Of a stretch of DNA of 21,938 nucleotides, positions 8,119 through 18,234 are shown piece by piece. The notes beneath the pieces are model-generated. The model was not told the origin of the DNA. It did not search any database and saw nothing but the letters and a program-made list of their open reading frames with translations. This DNA comes from Ophiostoma sp. CBS 140.51 (taxonomy: Eukaryota; Ascomycota; Sordariomycetes; Ophiostomatales; Ophiostomataceae): the NCBI GenBank assembly GCA_029298735.1, contig JANSLP010000452.1, positions 1-21,938 on the forward strand. Direction: 5' to 3'. Position 1 is the first letter of the stretch, and every line of letters begins with the position of its first letter. The position numbers and the translations under genes are program-made.

Positions 8119-8950
8119 CAATGCAGATGCAGACCAACGGCCCGATGAAAGGGAACGGAAGACAATCAAATGCGTGTTAGTGTTAGTGTGAGTCGACGGA
8201 CAACATGAAGGAGTGGAGGGTGGAAAGTTGGCCGGCTGCACGAATAACAATAAACGAAAAGACGAAAAAGGAAAGGATGAGAGCACATGAGCACATGCTG
8301 TCGAGCTGTTGAAGAGGACTAATGATAAAACGCGGTTCGGCTGATCAGCAAGCTCATCCGGTTACCCAACTCGCTTTCTTTTCACGCATTTCAAGCTTTT
8401 CCTGGTCTGACAGCTGCAGAGGTGATGCAGAGACGATGCAAAGAAGTCACACCCGGGCCCTAGTCGGCACAAAAAGGGAAAAGAGGCAACGTCCAAGCCG
8501 TGCGGGTGGAGTGGTGGTGTTGCATTGTGAGGTCCTTGTGCACCACAGGTCTCAGCTCAATAGTGTGCAAGGCAAGTGATCGGCAATCGGCGATGGCCGG
8601 CAACTGGTCAATAGCCAGAATAATTAACAGCCCCAACCCAGGAACAGGCCTGATAATTTTGGCCGGTCAGTCGCCGACGAATCGCTATCCCCGGTTCCTG
8701 AGACCAAACAACGGCGCGGGGTTTGTACACGCGATCAACGGCATCGTTCTTGTCTGTCCTGCGGTCCTATTGCCCTATCCTAGGTCCAAGGGTCGAGTGG
8801 CCGTTGGTACGCGAAATATTGACTACGGAACGACTTTCTACATCGGTCGATTTCCACCAAGTTTTTGTGTCAGCTTGTTTCTCTCTCCTCATCCACATTC
8901 ACCAGCTATCGTCCCATCCTATCCCCTCATCTACCTCCACCCCGCCCACC
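8119..8950. other. Intergenic: promoter of the short-chain dehydrogenase
   Basis: No convincing gene. The last 70 bases before the ATG at 8951 are pyrimidine-rich (CTCTCTCCTCATCC and similar), as in many fungal core promoters and leaders. A small GTGTTAGTGTTAGTGTGAG repeat lies near 8173-8191. Confidence 0.5.
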
Positions 8951-9853
8951 ATGTCTCTTTCCCTCCAGCACAAGGACAACCGCGTCGCCGGCCGCCTCGC
9001 CCTCATCACCGGTGCCAGCGGCGGCATCGGCCTCGCCTGCACTCAAGCCCTCGCCGCCGAGGGTTGTGACGTCGCCCTCCACTACGGCTCCAACGTCACC
9101 AAAGCCGACGCCATCGCTGCCGACCTCCGCAAACAGTACCCCAACCAGACCTTCCGGACATTCGCCGCCGACCTCTCCGACCGCGCCGCCGCTCGCTCGC
9201 TCGTGGTCAATGTTCTGGCCGATGCCGAGTTCAAGGGCAAGCCCGTGTCTATTCTTGTCGCCAACGCCGGTCTTGGCCGCCGAATCCGGGATGTCGCCGA
9301 GATTGGCGAGGACGACTGGGACGAGATGATGGAAGTGAACTCGCGGAGCCAGTTTGTGGTGACAAAAGCGGCGCTGGCGGGTATGCGTGCTCAAGGTTGG
9401 GGTCGTGTCGTGCTGGTGGGCAGCATTGCGGCACGCGGCAGCGGACTGAATGGCTGCCACTATGCGGCGTCCAAGGGCGCTCTCACCAGCATGGGCCAAA
9501 ACCTGGCGGGTCTGCTAGCACCCGAGGGCGTGACGGTCAATATTGTGGCGCCTGCCATGATTGGCGAGACGGGCATGATTCCGACGCCCAAGGCTGAGAC
9601 GTGGGAGCGGACGACGGACTTGGAGGCGCTCAAGACGACAGACCCGGGTCTTGCCATTGCAGCAGGTGTACCTGTGCACCGCCTGGGTGCACCAGAAGAG
9701 GTGGCCAATGCTCTGATGATGTAAGTGGCGACCCATCTTGGCTGTGATATTATACTGCTATACACTTGTGACAGAATGCTAACAGCATGCAGGTTCGTCA
9801 AGTCAGGGTACATAACGGGCCAGGAGATCCTGCTGGCAGGTGGTCTGAAATAA
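8951..9853 (+). CDS. Short-chain dehydrogenase/reductase (classical SDR), two exons
   Basis: Exons 8951-9720 and 9793-9853 give 276 residues, the usual size for a classical SDR. The 72-nt intron is AT|GTAAGTGG...GCATGCAG|GTTCG, and joining gives M-M-F-V-K-S-G-Y-I-T-G-Q at the C-terminus, the family's 'FLxSxxAxYITGQ' motif. The start ATG has CCCACC before it. Motifs: T-G-A-S-G-G-I-G nucleotide-binding loop at 20-27, N105-A-G, N130, catalytic S158, Y171 and K175. The enzyme is an NAD(P)-dependent oxidoreductase, most like FabG or gluconate-5-dehydrogenase type reductases. H44-Y-G-S-N after strand 2 suggests an NADPH preference, but this is weak. Next to a lactonase, a sugar transporter and a gluconokinase relic, a role in sugar or sugar-acid oxidation/reduction is reasonable. 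Substrate not determinable. Confidence 0.9.
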
Positions 9854-10963
9854 TGGATGTCGAACTAGTGAGGTGACAGCAAAATAAGCATCAGTCGGGG
9901 CTGTTGAATAGACATATTTATAGACATAGAACAATACCAAATGCGTATAATCATCCGACTCTCGGGAAAGACTACTATGTCACCATAGCATTTCATCCAT
10001 AGAGTATGCATAGCAATTTAGAGCTTGGTCGGAGAGATTAACAGCTGTGCACCGTCTCGACCCTCATCGTGCTACTCGTCGTTCCACGGAACACACTTAA
10101 ACTTCATTGTCACGAAACGACAAAGACTTGACATGTACAGTATCCGAGTTTGAAAAAAAAAAAAAAAAAATTCTACAGGAAATTCCAGAGGATAACGAGA
10201 AAAGAATATCTCAAAGAGGAGGTTTAGTACAATGGGGAAGCCTGGCAGGATCTTCAAGACCATATCAGCACTGTTTGTTGTGAAAGTAATACCCACTTTG
10301 ATCTTGTTTAAGAGAAGGGCTTTAACATCAAGAATATTGACTGCTCCGCCTGGTCGGGTTAGTGAATGTGATCCGCCTCTTTTAATCTCTGCAGAATGTG
10401 CATAAATTGTACAGTGCCACACTACTTCGCTTCTTTGCTCATTCAAATCAGAGATTTATTTGGTGGCTTGAACACTTGTTGACTGTTGATGCCGTGTTCG
10501 ATGCTGTGTTGACGCAACGGGAAGTGGTCAAGCTACCCGCAAAAAGGACCACTTTTAACAGGACCGAAACTACAAGCATTCTTCCTCTTTTCGACACTTG
10601 AAAATTAGATCACTACCCAGTAGCTCCTGCCTTTGATTTTATCTTGTTGAGAAATCTCAACAACAAAAAGAAAACAAAACAACAATACGTCGTTACATGT
10701 AGGCCTACGACTGCCAACGCTCAGCCCCCGCATTGGCTGTTGGCCAAGTGCTGGTGCATATGCAAGCCTTATCCTGCATGATCCCGCACAGCCTCAAGGC
10801 TGCAACCTAAGGCTTTTATTTCAGATGGCGGCCAGACAATTTGCCGCCTTCTGGGTTCTGCCCAAATAAAATGACGTGGAAATCGAACTGAAAATCCAAT
10901 AACAAACGACTTGAACATCAAGTGCAGATCAAGAACAAAGAAATCACACAAACCAACCTCACG
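9854..10963. other. Intergenic, no gene seen
   Basis: 1.1 kb between two plus-strand genes. It contains an A18 run at 10153-10170. A 124-codon minus-strand frame crosses that run and so encodes a phenylalanine tract; it has no family resemblance and I do not count it. The last 250 bases should hold the promoter of the next gene. Confidence 0.5.
10153..10170 (+). repeat. Poly(A) run, 18 nt
   Basis: Uninterrupted A18 after GAGTTTG. It has no visible target-site duplication or retroelement sequence next to it, so it is a simple homopolymer rather than a retroposon tail. Confidence 0.8.
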
Positions 10964-12500
10964 ATGCCACCCAGAGTCAGTCGGTGGGGGCAGTATCTAC
11001 GCCAGCGGCTGAGGCGTGTCGGCAACAACATCGTTCCTCTACAAACACGACCTGCAGACGCCGACTCGGACTCAGACTCAGACTCAGACCCTGGCCTGCC
11101 GTTCCTTGCCGAATCGTCAGCGTCGCGCGTCTCGTTGACTGACGCGCCAGTCACAGAAGACGCAAATGCACATAACCCCTTCTTCTCCCGCCTGCCACCC
11201 GAGATCCGGCACCAGATTTTGATGGAAGCTTTTGGCGGGCGCACGCTCCACATGGACGTCCGTCTGAGCCCGCCGATGCTTCCTGTCTCGAAACGGGAGC
11301 CCGCCGTCATCGCGCCCTTTGAATTGCCGCACGGCGGTGTCGGTGCCGACCTCGATCGCTTCTCTGGGTGGCCAGTCGAGGTGCTCAAAGCCGCCGTGGA
11401 GGCACGAGTTATCACACCTATCGACATCAACGGAGATGATAAGCACAGCGTCTCTCCATGGCAGTGGTGGAGCTGTGTGTGCCACCGCGGCATGCCACAT
11501 GCTGTTAGCACAACGTCACTCTGCGAAGATCAGTGCGTGCACGGAAGCAACACGTACTGTGGCTTTTACGCGGGGAGAGCGCCGGGAAAGTGTCTCGTCG
11601 GCTGCACTGGGTGGTTGTTGGCATGTCGTCAAGCGTGAGTCACTTTTCCCCCGTGCCTCATTTTTACGTTGAAGTGACCACACTGACATCTGCAGCTACG
11701 CTGAAGGCATACAGGTGCTGTATGGCACCAATACCATCAACCTCCAGCATGAAATTCTGATTGACGCCATCCTGCGGTCAACAGACCTTTCTTCTGGGTC
11801 GACGATACCCTCAGCCATTGTGCCGATAGCCCACCTTGCCCGCATCTCGCGCCTCGAAATTGCCTGGGATCCGTCGCTAGCCACACAGCCCTTCCACGAC
11901 GACAAGCAAGCCGCCGCCCGGGCCAGTTTGGTTGAGAGGCTGGCACATTTGGCCAGGTCAGACGCCTTCCCACGGCTTGCTCACCTTGTCCTGGCTTTTG
12001 GGGATAGCCTGTACCAACGGCCCACACCGCCCGCAACGTGCCTCGAGGACCTGGATAAGGGACTGCTGGATCCGCTGCGCGCCATGACGGCCGATTTTTG
12101 GAAGAGCAGGCAGGCCAAGGTCGAGAAACGCAAAGGTGGCAGCCGCAGCCAAGACGCACCTATCCTGCAGTTGACGGTAGAGCTGCCGACCAACACGTTC
12201 AACCCATTGTACGAGCGAACGGTTCGATGCGGCGGTGTATACGAGCAAGGCCAATCTTATTACCAGCGAAGATTCTGGCGGGTGTCCATTGTCAAGGTGG
12301 ACGAAGATGGAATGCCAGCGGAGAATCAGGAGGAGAAAGAATACGAGAAGAAAGAAGGCGACGAAGATGATGAGAACACCGACAAAAGACAAAAAATTGT
12401 CGACTGCGGCTTCTGGGTCAAGGCAGGCATCGAGAGCCGACTCAATTTTGATTATCAAGGGAATCCGTACCGTCTGGGAACTGTCGCGACGCTTCATTAG
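10964..12500 (+). CDS. DUF7730/F-box-like fungal protein, two exons, function unknown
   Basis: Exons 10964-11634 and 11696-12500 give 491 residues. The 61-nt intron is CAAGC|GTGAGTCA...CACTGAC...CTGCAG|CTACG; the join reads R-Q-A-Y-A-E-G-I-Q-V-L-Y-G-T-N-T. Residues 71-100 (N-P-F-F-S-R-L-P-P-E-I-R-H-Q-I-L-M-E-A-F, then G-G-R-T-L-H) open a domain typical of a large ascomycete family (DUF7730). Its R-L-P-P-E-I-R-x-x-I-L start resembles an F-box, and 'C(R/K)xxYxEGxxxLYGTNTxxL' is its second hallmark. An acidic D-S repeat lies at 34-42. Two basic arms lie at 1-20 and 107-128 of exon 2, and a lysine/glutamate tract lies near residues 430-455. A Cys/Trp-rich loop (W-Q-W-W-S-C-V-C-H, about 167-175) precedes the intron. 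The family has no established function. Confidence 0.8.
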
Positions 12501-13029
12501 ATGGGGGTGTCGAGATGTCAAGATGTCAAGGTCTGGTCACGTGGTAGGCTGTCGGCTCGACCGGACAACGTCATTGTGCGGAACCACTAATTTCTGGGTC
12601 TCGTAAACTCCATTTTACCCCAACAAGCGGCTCTTTCGGGGCTGCTAAAGTCACTGCCTAGGGCTGTTTTGGCCTTGTACGATCTGCATAAGCGACCGCG
12701 AACCACTTTCGACAAGGCCGGCCAAGACAATTGCAGCGGCCTCAATTACTGTCGCTTCATTTCCTCTCCTTCTCCTTTCTTTTCGTCTTTTCTTTTTGCT
12801 CTTTCCTTTCGTTACTCAATCACGACCCATGTGGTTGACGAGTGCAATGGTCAGCAGATTTTTTGCTGATGCTGATGCAGCCCACTGGAGCTCTCTCCGC
12901 TGAACTGAAGCTTTAAAATCCACAATTCACCCATAGACCGACAAAACGACAGCCTTGTATTGACCGACTTTCTCTCTTTGGATATCTTTCTTTTTGGACA
13001 GCCTCACCTCCAACGTCGCACAACATACG
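12501..13029. other. Promoter interval with a CT tract and an E-box
   Basis: Non-coding interval upstream of the 715-residue protein. A long pyrimidine tract (about 12757-12818) is typical of a fungal core promoter. A CACGTG E-box palindrome lies at 12538-12543. A CTTTTTGGACAG sequence at about 12990-13001 could be a 5'-UTR splice acceptor, but no donor is obvious. Confidence 0.5.
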
Positions 13030-15177
13030 ATGGACCCGCCAAAGCAGCCCCAGTCAATCCAGCGCAAGCCTCTACAGCGCAAACCCTTGCCGAATCTCCC
13101 TCCACAAGACGAGCGCCAACTTCCGCCTCCGCCGGCTGGACAATCGATTGGTTCTTCGACAGGTCCATCGACGGGTCCTCCCATACAATCACCAGCTGGT
13201 CCTCCGACTGCTCCGCCGACTGGACCACCGCCTGCGTACGAGGCATACGCCAGCCGCAGCTCGAGCCATGCAACTCCGGCAAACGCCGCACCCCCAACAC
13301 AACAGCTTGAGCGTCTGCAAATACACGATGCCGCAGCCAATGGTGCAAACAGTCGCGGTATTGGCGTGCTGCCTCCAAGACAAGGAACGGCATCGACGAC
13401 AATGACAAATACGTCTGTCGCGACATCCTCCTCCATGCAAACACAGAGCACTGCCATGACATCACCCTCCTCGACCACGTCGAATCCTCCTCTTCCGCGG
13501 CGTCCGGGTGTGGGACATTTTGCGCCGGATATCACAGCCAGTCCTGGCCAGCTGACACCAGCCAGCACGATGAATACCATGGCTTCGGGAAGTAGTACTG
13601 CCTCTCCGACAACAGCGACCAAGAAAGAGCCCTCCATCTGGAAGACGGCTTTTGACGAGACACGCTTCTTTGCCGGAGGCCTGCTCACCAAACCCTACGA
13701 GTCGACAAAACACTACACCGTCATGCGCCACTCGGCTGGTCTCGTCATGTACCGTGGGCCGACGACCAATGTTGTCATCACCGTCTTCTCGACACCGGAC
13801 CACCCGATCGTGCCCGCCGACCGGACAGCATGGCTCCAACGCCGTGGCTACTCGGGCGATACTGGATTGAAACTGAAAACGCTGGTGGGCGCCAGCGGCA
13901 GTTGGTTGGACGTGACGCCCGAGCGAGCTGCGTCCGCATCCGAACTGCCGGCGGCCGACGAGCGCGGTTACCAGCGCGACATTGCCAAGCTGATGAAGAA
14001 GACGAGTGGAAAACACATGGAAAAGGCGCTAGCCAAGCGGCAGCCCAGGGAGACAATGGTCATACGCATCCCGGCGGCGTGTGCGGACGGCTATTTCAGG
14101 CTGGTCGTTTGTTCCGGCGGGCGCAACGCCGAAACCAAACGCAAAGTGCTGTGTGGCAGTCCCGTCTTTCGTGTGGCCAGCACATCCACCGACTCGAGCA
14201 TCTTCCGAGGCGCGTCCCTGACCACACTGCCCATGGAGGCCGGCGTCAAGATTGCCTCCATGATCAGCACCAACTACGTGTCGACGGTGGCCGCGCCCAT
14301 TGTCACGACCGTCCAGGACCAGGTCGCCAAGTACCAACCCGGAACGGTGAGCACAATAGCCGCCCAGACCGCCTACGACAACTCCGTCGTCTCCACCAAG
14401 GTCGGCGAGGCCGGCGAAGCATACGACCAGCGGCGTGAGGCTGCGTACCAGGCGTATACGTTTGATGGACAAGGAGGACAAGACGACGATGCACCACCCG
14501 AAGTGATTGGTTCAGACAGCGGTCCCCAGCAACCGTTCCCTATCAAGTTTTCCGGCCGTGTCGTTCAGGGGACAGGGCGTAGTACCGCCGAGCGCGGCGT
14601 GCCCACAGCCAACCTGACCGACGTGCCCGACGATGTGCGGATGCGTATGCGCGGCGTCTATTTCGGCTGGGCCTCGCTTGTGCCCAGCAACAAGGCAGCC
14701 GCCGAAGACCGCCGGCTGCCGTCCGACTGGATCGAGGCCGTCGTGACCATTGCACCCTCGCCCTGGGGGAGCGCGGCCACGTCCGTCGTTTCTCGCAATG
14801 ATGTTGTGGCTCATTTACTTTATGACTTTGCCGGCGCATCCTTTGTCGATGCCAAGGTGAAGGTGATCCTGATGGGTTTCTTGCGAGCGTCACCACCCTC
14901 TCCCATCGACCCGACTGCGTTTGCCGTCTCGGCCGCCAACGATGCCGCTTTGGTCGTTAGTAGTCTGAGCCGGCCCGCCTGGGGTCCGCAAGCGACGCTG
15001 GCCCGCATCACTTCCGACAAGAGCAGCCGCACTTTGTCCGACAAGTACGCCGATACACGCGACAAGGTGCAGAAGCGTGTGGACCGGATTCCGCTGCACT
15101 GGGCCGGTGTGCGGACGGAGGCCGGCGGGATGCGTGATCAGCTGTATGGGAATGGTGGGTTTTACATTGTGAGGTAA
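13030..15177 (+). CDS. Proline-rich fungal protein with riboflavin-kinase-like C-terminal domain
   Basis: Single exon, 715 residues from the ATG at 13030 (upstream in-frame codons lack ATG). Residues 1-75 are Pro/Gln-rich and end in a P-P-A-Y WW-binding motif; 80-195 are Ser/Thr-rich and disordered. A folded domain at about 200-400 begins S-I-W-K-T-A-F-D-E-T-R-F-F-A-G-G. A similar architecture is often auto-annotated in fungi as 'LipA and NB-ARC domain protein', but I see no lipase or NB-ARC motif. Residues 503-650 resemble riboflavin kinase: F-S-G-R-V-V-Q-G-T-G-R, P525-T-A-N-L, G542-V-Y-F-G-W-A, then N-D-V-V-A-H-L-L-Y-D-F and V-K-V-I-L-M-G-F-L-R (619). The family's catalytic Glu in 'ExHxxHxF' aligns with V593, so kinase activity is unlikely. 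The fold call is by eye; the biological role is unknown. Confidence 0.8.
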   Translation: MDPPKQPQSIQRKPLQRKPLPNLPPQDERQLPPPPAGQSIGSSTGPSTGPPIQSPAGPPTAPPTGPPPAYEAYASRSSSHATPANAAPPTQQLERLQIHDAAANGANSRGIGVLPPRQGTASTTMTNTSVATSSSMQTQSTAMTSPSSTTSNPPLPRRPGVGHFAPDITASPGQLTPASTMNTMASGSSTASPTTATKKEPSIWKTAFDETRFFAGGLLTKPYESTKHYTVMRHSAGLVMYRGPTTNVVITVFSTPDHPIVPADRTAWLQRRGYSGDTGLKLKTLVGASGSWLDVTPERAASASELPAADERGYQRDIAKLMKKTSGKHMEKALAKRQPRETMVIRIPAACADGYFRLVVCSGGRNAETKRKVLCGSPVFRVASTSTDSSIFRGASLTTLPMEAGVKIASMISTNYVSTVAAPIVTTVQDQVAKYQPGTVSTIAAQTAYDNSVVSTKVGEAGEAYDQRREAAYQAYTFDGQGGQDDDAPPEVIGSDSGPQQPFPIKFSGRVVQGTGRSTAERGVPTANLTDVPDDVRMRMRGVYFGWASLVPSNKAAAEDRRLPSDWIEAVVTIAPSPWGSAATSVVSRNDVVAHLLYDFAGASFVDAKVKVILMGFLRASPPSPIDPTAFAVSAANDAALVVSSLSRPAWGPQATLARITSDKSSRTLSDKYADTRDKVQKRVDRIPLHWAGVRTEAGGMRDQLYGNGGFYIVR

Positions 15178-18100
15178 ACGTGGCCACGCCGTAGGCCAAG
15201 GCCGGAGGTGTGGACGAGGCGCGGCCGATGCGTGGACAAACGTGACTTGATGTGAGGGTTGATGTCTAATAACATGTAATGAAATAATGACAGCACATAC
15301 AAACAAATACAAGCACTACATATCTTTCAGTATCTCTCCATATCTCAACGAAAAGTCCACATACTTCGACTTCTTGTATGCACGTCCAACAGGAGGGTGT
15401 GCACCATGCGTTGTTAGATCCAACACTAAATGGGCATCCCGAGATGTTGGCCGTTGCGGCAGCCGTTCTGTTGTTGACACTTCCAACACCCACACTCCCA
15501 CCAACAGCCCTATGGCGGATACGTCTTTGTTTTTACATCAAAGACATCCATCTTCTCCATCTACAAAAGGCGGGCGTGGGCGTTTATGGCGGTTCCAGCA
15601 ACCAGTATGTCGGGTTCGTAAGGAAGAAGAGTGGGAAAGCGACGTCAAGTGTGAGAAAAGGAAGAAAATGCGCCGCAATTCCTGTTTTTCTTATTCACAA
15701 CAAACGAGGTGCGTGGGATGAAATCTACCGTATCTGGGCGAGCATCCCACGCTTTATCCACGCATTCACGATCCCCTTTTTATTTCCAAAGCTCAACCCA
15801 CGTCAACGCAAAACCCCCACGCGCACACCCCATCTTCATCCCACGATTTCAGGTACATCGTAGGCACAGATCTGGGATATACGAACGCCGTTTAACTGTT
15901 GTTACGTTTCGGACGACAACCGACAAAATGACCCCCATGACTGTTACCGCGCGGCTGTTTGTCTGCCGACGCCCACAATGCCGTACCCACGATGCACACA
16001 ATGCACACAATATTCCGGACGCACGATGCGATGCGATGAGGTTCGAGTCAGACACATTGGCAATGCAAGCCGAGTCCCGTTCTAGACAATTGCATCACAC
16101 CTAGAAACCACCATTATTTTTTTATTCTTTTTTTTCTTCAAGTCCAGGCTCATCTAGATCAAAGTAAACAATGACAACATCAACGCCATATCGAAGCGTG
16201 TCATGTTAAAGCTATCCCAGCACTGAAGATTCAAAGATAGCAAGTCTCGAAATTCGAAAACCCACCGACAAAACCCACCGACAACAGACAAAAAACTGCC
16301 CGCTCTCTTCTTCAGACTTCGGCGTTGCTCTTTTGAGAAAGATGTGACTGACAAGGTAGGCCTTGAAATCGCCGACTCGCCGACGATTAACACAAAATGA
16401 GCAGGTAAAGACGGGGACAGAGTACACGGTAAGCAAAAGAAAGGAGAAGGGCCCCCCAGACCGCACCAATCGCGCAATTTCTAGAAATTGGCCTCCATGA
16501 CATATCGAAATGGCAACATCATTCTGATTCCGAGCTGTTGAAAGTAGGGCAGCGGTGTAAGAAGAGAAACAGCCAGCAAAAACAGCATTGAGACACAGAG
16601 AATCCTTCGCGGCTCGCGGAAGTCGGCCGAAATAATTTCCTAATCCTGACATCGCTTCGAAATGGCTTCACTTTTGGTGTCTTTTGGCGGCCAATTTTGC
16701 CCGGCGCTGTGGAATACAGCTGTCGCTGTCAGCCAGCAGTTGTCAGCCTGACTGTATTCTGCCACCATCCAATATCCACTGCACACAGAAAAGTAACGCC
16801 CACTGCATCCACTGTAACGCCCCGACGACAAGGTAAGCTTCACCGCCAGTGGGCCTGGGCTGTCCGCTGTGGCGGGATTCACCATTTTTCGGTTTTTTAC
16901 TTCTGCTTATTCTGTTTCTTCAGACTTGCGCACCTGAATGGGCAGGTGGCAGTGAGCAAAGCAAAGGCAAATGGCGACAGTCGAGATAGTCTGACCAGGG
17001 TCCAGGAGGATTGCTCAGAGCATTTTTTGGCATTCCTTGAAGCATTTTCTGAGAGGACGCCAGAGGCCAAAAAAGTTCCGAAAACGTGACAGCACGTGCT
17101 CTGTGCAATGACCCCGCGCCAAAGTGAGCATGGAATCCCTCTGGTAAAGTAGCGTCCTCACCAGAATTGGGTGGCGACACTTGCGACAGGTACCTTACCT
17201 AATCCCTGACTCCTCTTCGATAACGCCATTTGCAGCCAAAAGCAACCAATGCAGCCCAGAAGCAAAAAGGCGGTGGCGTCCAGCTGACTCTTCTAGTTCG
17301 CCATGGCTTCGGCGGACGAATTTCAACCCCTGTCACAGCGCTGTATGACAGCACCCTCCAGCGCTTTTAGTGCCCAACCCCGGGCCAGTACGACTCTCCT
17401 TCGGGTGGGCACCTATTCCCACAAAGGACCACCCTAGACCACCCTGGTCTAGCCTCTTGCGTGCTTTTGGAAGTCGCCGTTCAAAACTGATCCTCGCGCT
17501 CTTTCCCTTCTCCTCTCATTCTGCTGGTGATACAGGGCTCTCGGGTGGGCATCGGGGCGGCTTTTTCAAGACTGGTGCCCCGACAGCCGTGTTTTTGGTG
17601 CGGACAGACGACGGCTTTGAACAGTTTTTCGTCGTTGTTTCTCGCAGGACAAGCTGGGTTTGGTCAGGATTATGGTCGAGTGACCAAATCTGACAATCTA
17701 GAGCATCTCGAACGTTTTCTGCCATTTCTGCCACTTGCCAATATAACGCTTCTCTTATGCGTGCCTTCCTGCAGCAAACACGGCAAAACAAGGCATCGCA
17801 CCTTCCGGGCATACAATCACCTGCATTCCTGCTTGCACTTAATCGCACCTTCTCTTCTTTGCGACCCGTGCCTTCCTTATCTGGACGAAACAGCTTCGCT
17901 CGCTCGCACGCAAGGGCCAAAACAAGCAGCAACGACCAACTACGTATCGCAACTTTCCACGAGAGGACGACGTCCAAAGTACAACAGCTTCAAAGAGACC
18001 TCATACAACTCATACAACGCATTCCGTCTCTTCACACCCCCTGGTTGCACTCTTGCACTCCCACAACTCCCATTCGCATTCTGCCGCCGCCTCGAATTTG

Positions 18101-18234
18101 TTGGCGTCTGTCGTGTCTTGCCTTCCCCAGCACGCCATCGGACGCCATCTTTCCCGCAAACCGCAAAAAACGCCCCCCGTCTATCGCCCCCGGTCACTGG
18201 CAAACACAAATTCTGACGACATCTCTTTTAAATG
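15178..18234. other. Gene-poor interval, 3 kb
   Basis: Several open frames of 80-230 codons occur on both strands. None has a recognisable domain or a consistent coding look, and I call none of them. Small direct repeats occur: an AACCCACCGAC pair at about 16258-16283, a GTAACGCCC pair at about 16793-16823, and an ATGCACACA pair near 15990-16010. A CACGTG palindrome lies at 17093-17098 and a perfect hairpin at 17434-17452. The interval probably combines the 3' region of the preceding gene with the upstream regulatory region of the sulfur controller. A non-coding RNA gene cannot be excluded. Confidence 0.45.
17434..17452. repeat. Perfect 8-bp inverted repeat with 3-nt loop
   Basis: CTAGACCA-CCC-TGGTCTAG can fold back perfectly or serve as a dimeric protein site. 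No function is shown; it lies 1.5 kb upstream of the sulfur controller ATG. Confidence 0.6.

Noticed and set aside
10072..10446. 124-codon minus-strand ORF between the SDR and the DUF7730-like gene
   Set aside because: It runs through the A18 tract (encoding poly-Phe), has no family resemblance, and its start context is poor.
13004..13691. Long minus-strand frames opposite the 13030-15177 gene (for example 12927-13691)
   Set aside because: Shadows of the GC-rich coding strand; glycine/valine-rich translation is the mirror of the proline/threonine-rich real protein.
15378..15863. 161-codon plus-strand ORF after the proline-rich protein
   Set aside because: No domain, mixed low-complexity content, and overlapping ORFs of similar quality in other frames.
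16036..16052. GGTTCGAGTC resembling a tRNA T-loop
   Set aside because: The bases around it do not form a T-stem, and no acceptor, D or anticodon arm is found upstream.
17093..17098. CACGTG E-box as a Cbf1-like sulfur-control site for the sulfur controller
   Set aside because: Nearly 1.9 kb from the start codon, a common hexamer, and filamentous fungi mainly use CYS3/MetR bZIP sites for this pathway; noted only as sequence.
17527..18216. 229-codon plus-strand ORF upstream of the sulfur controller
   Set aside because: Composition is not coding-like, with no recognisable domain and no conserved motif; probably chance openness in GC-rich sequence.
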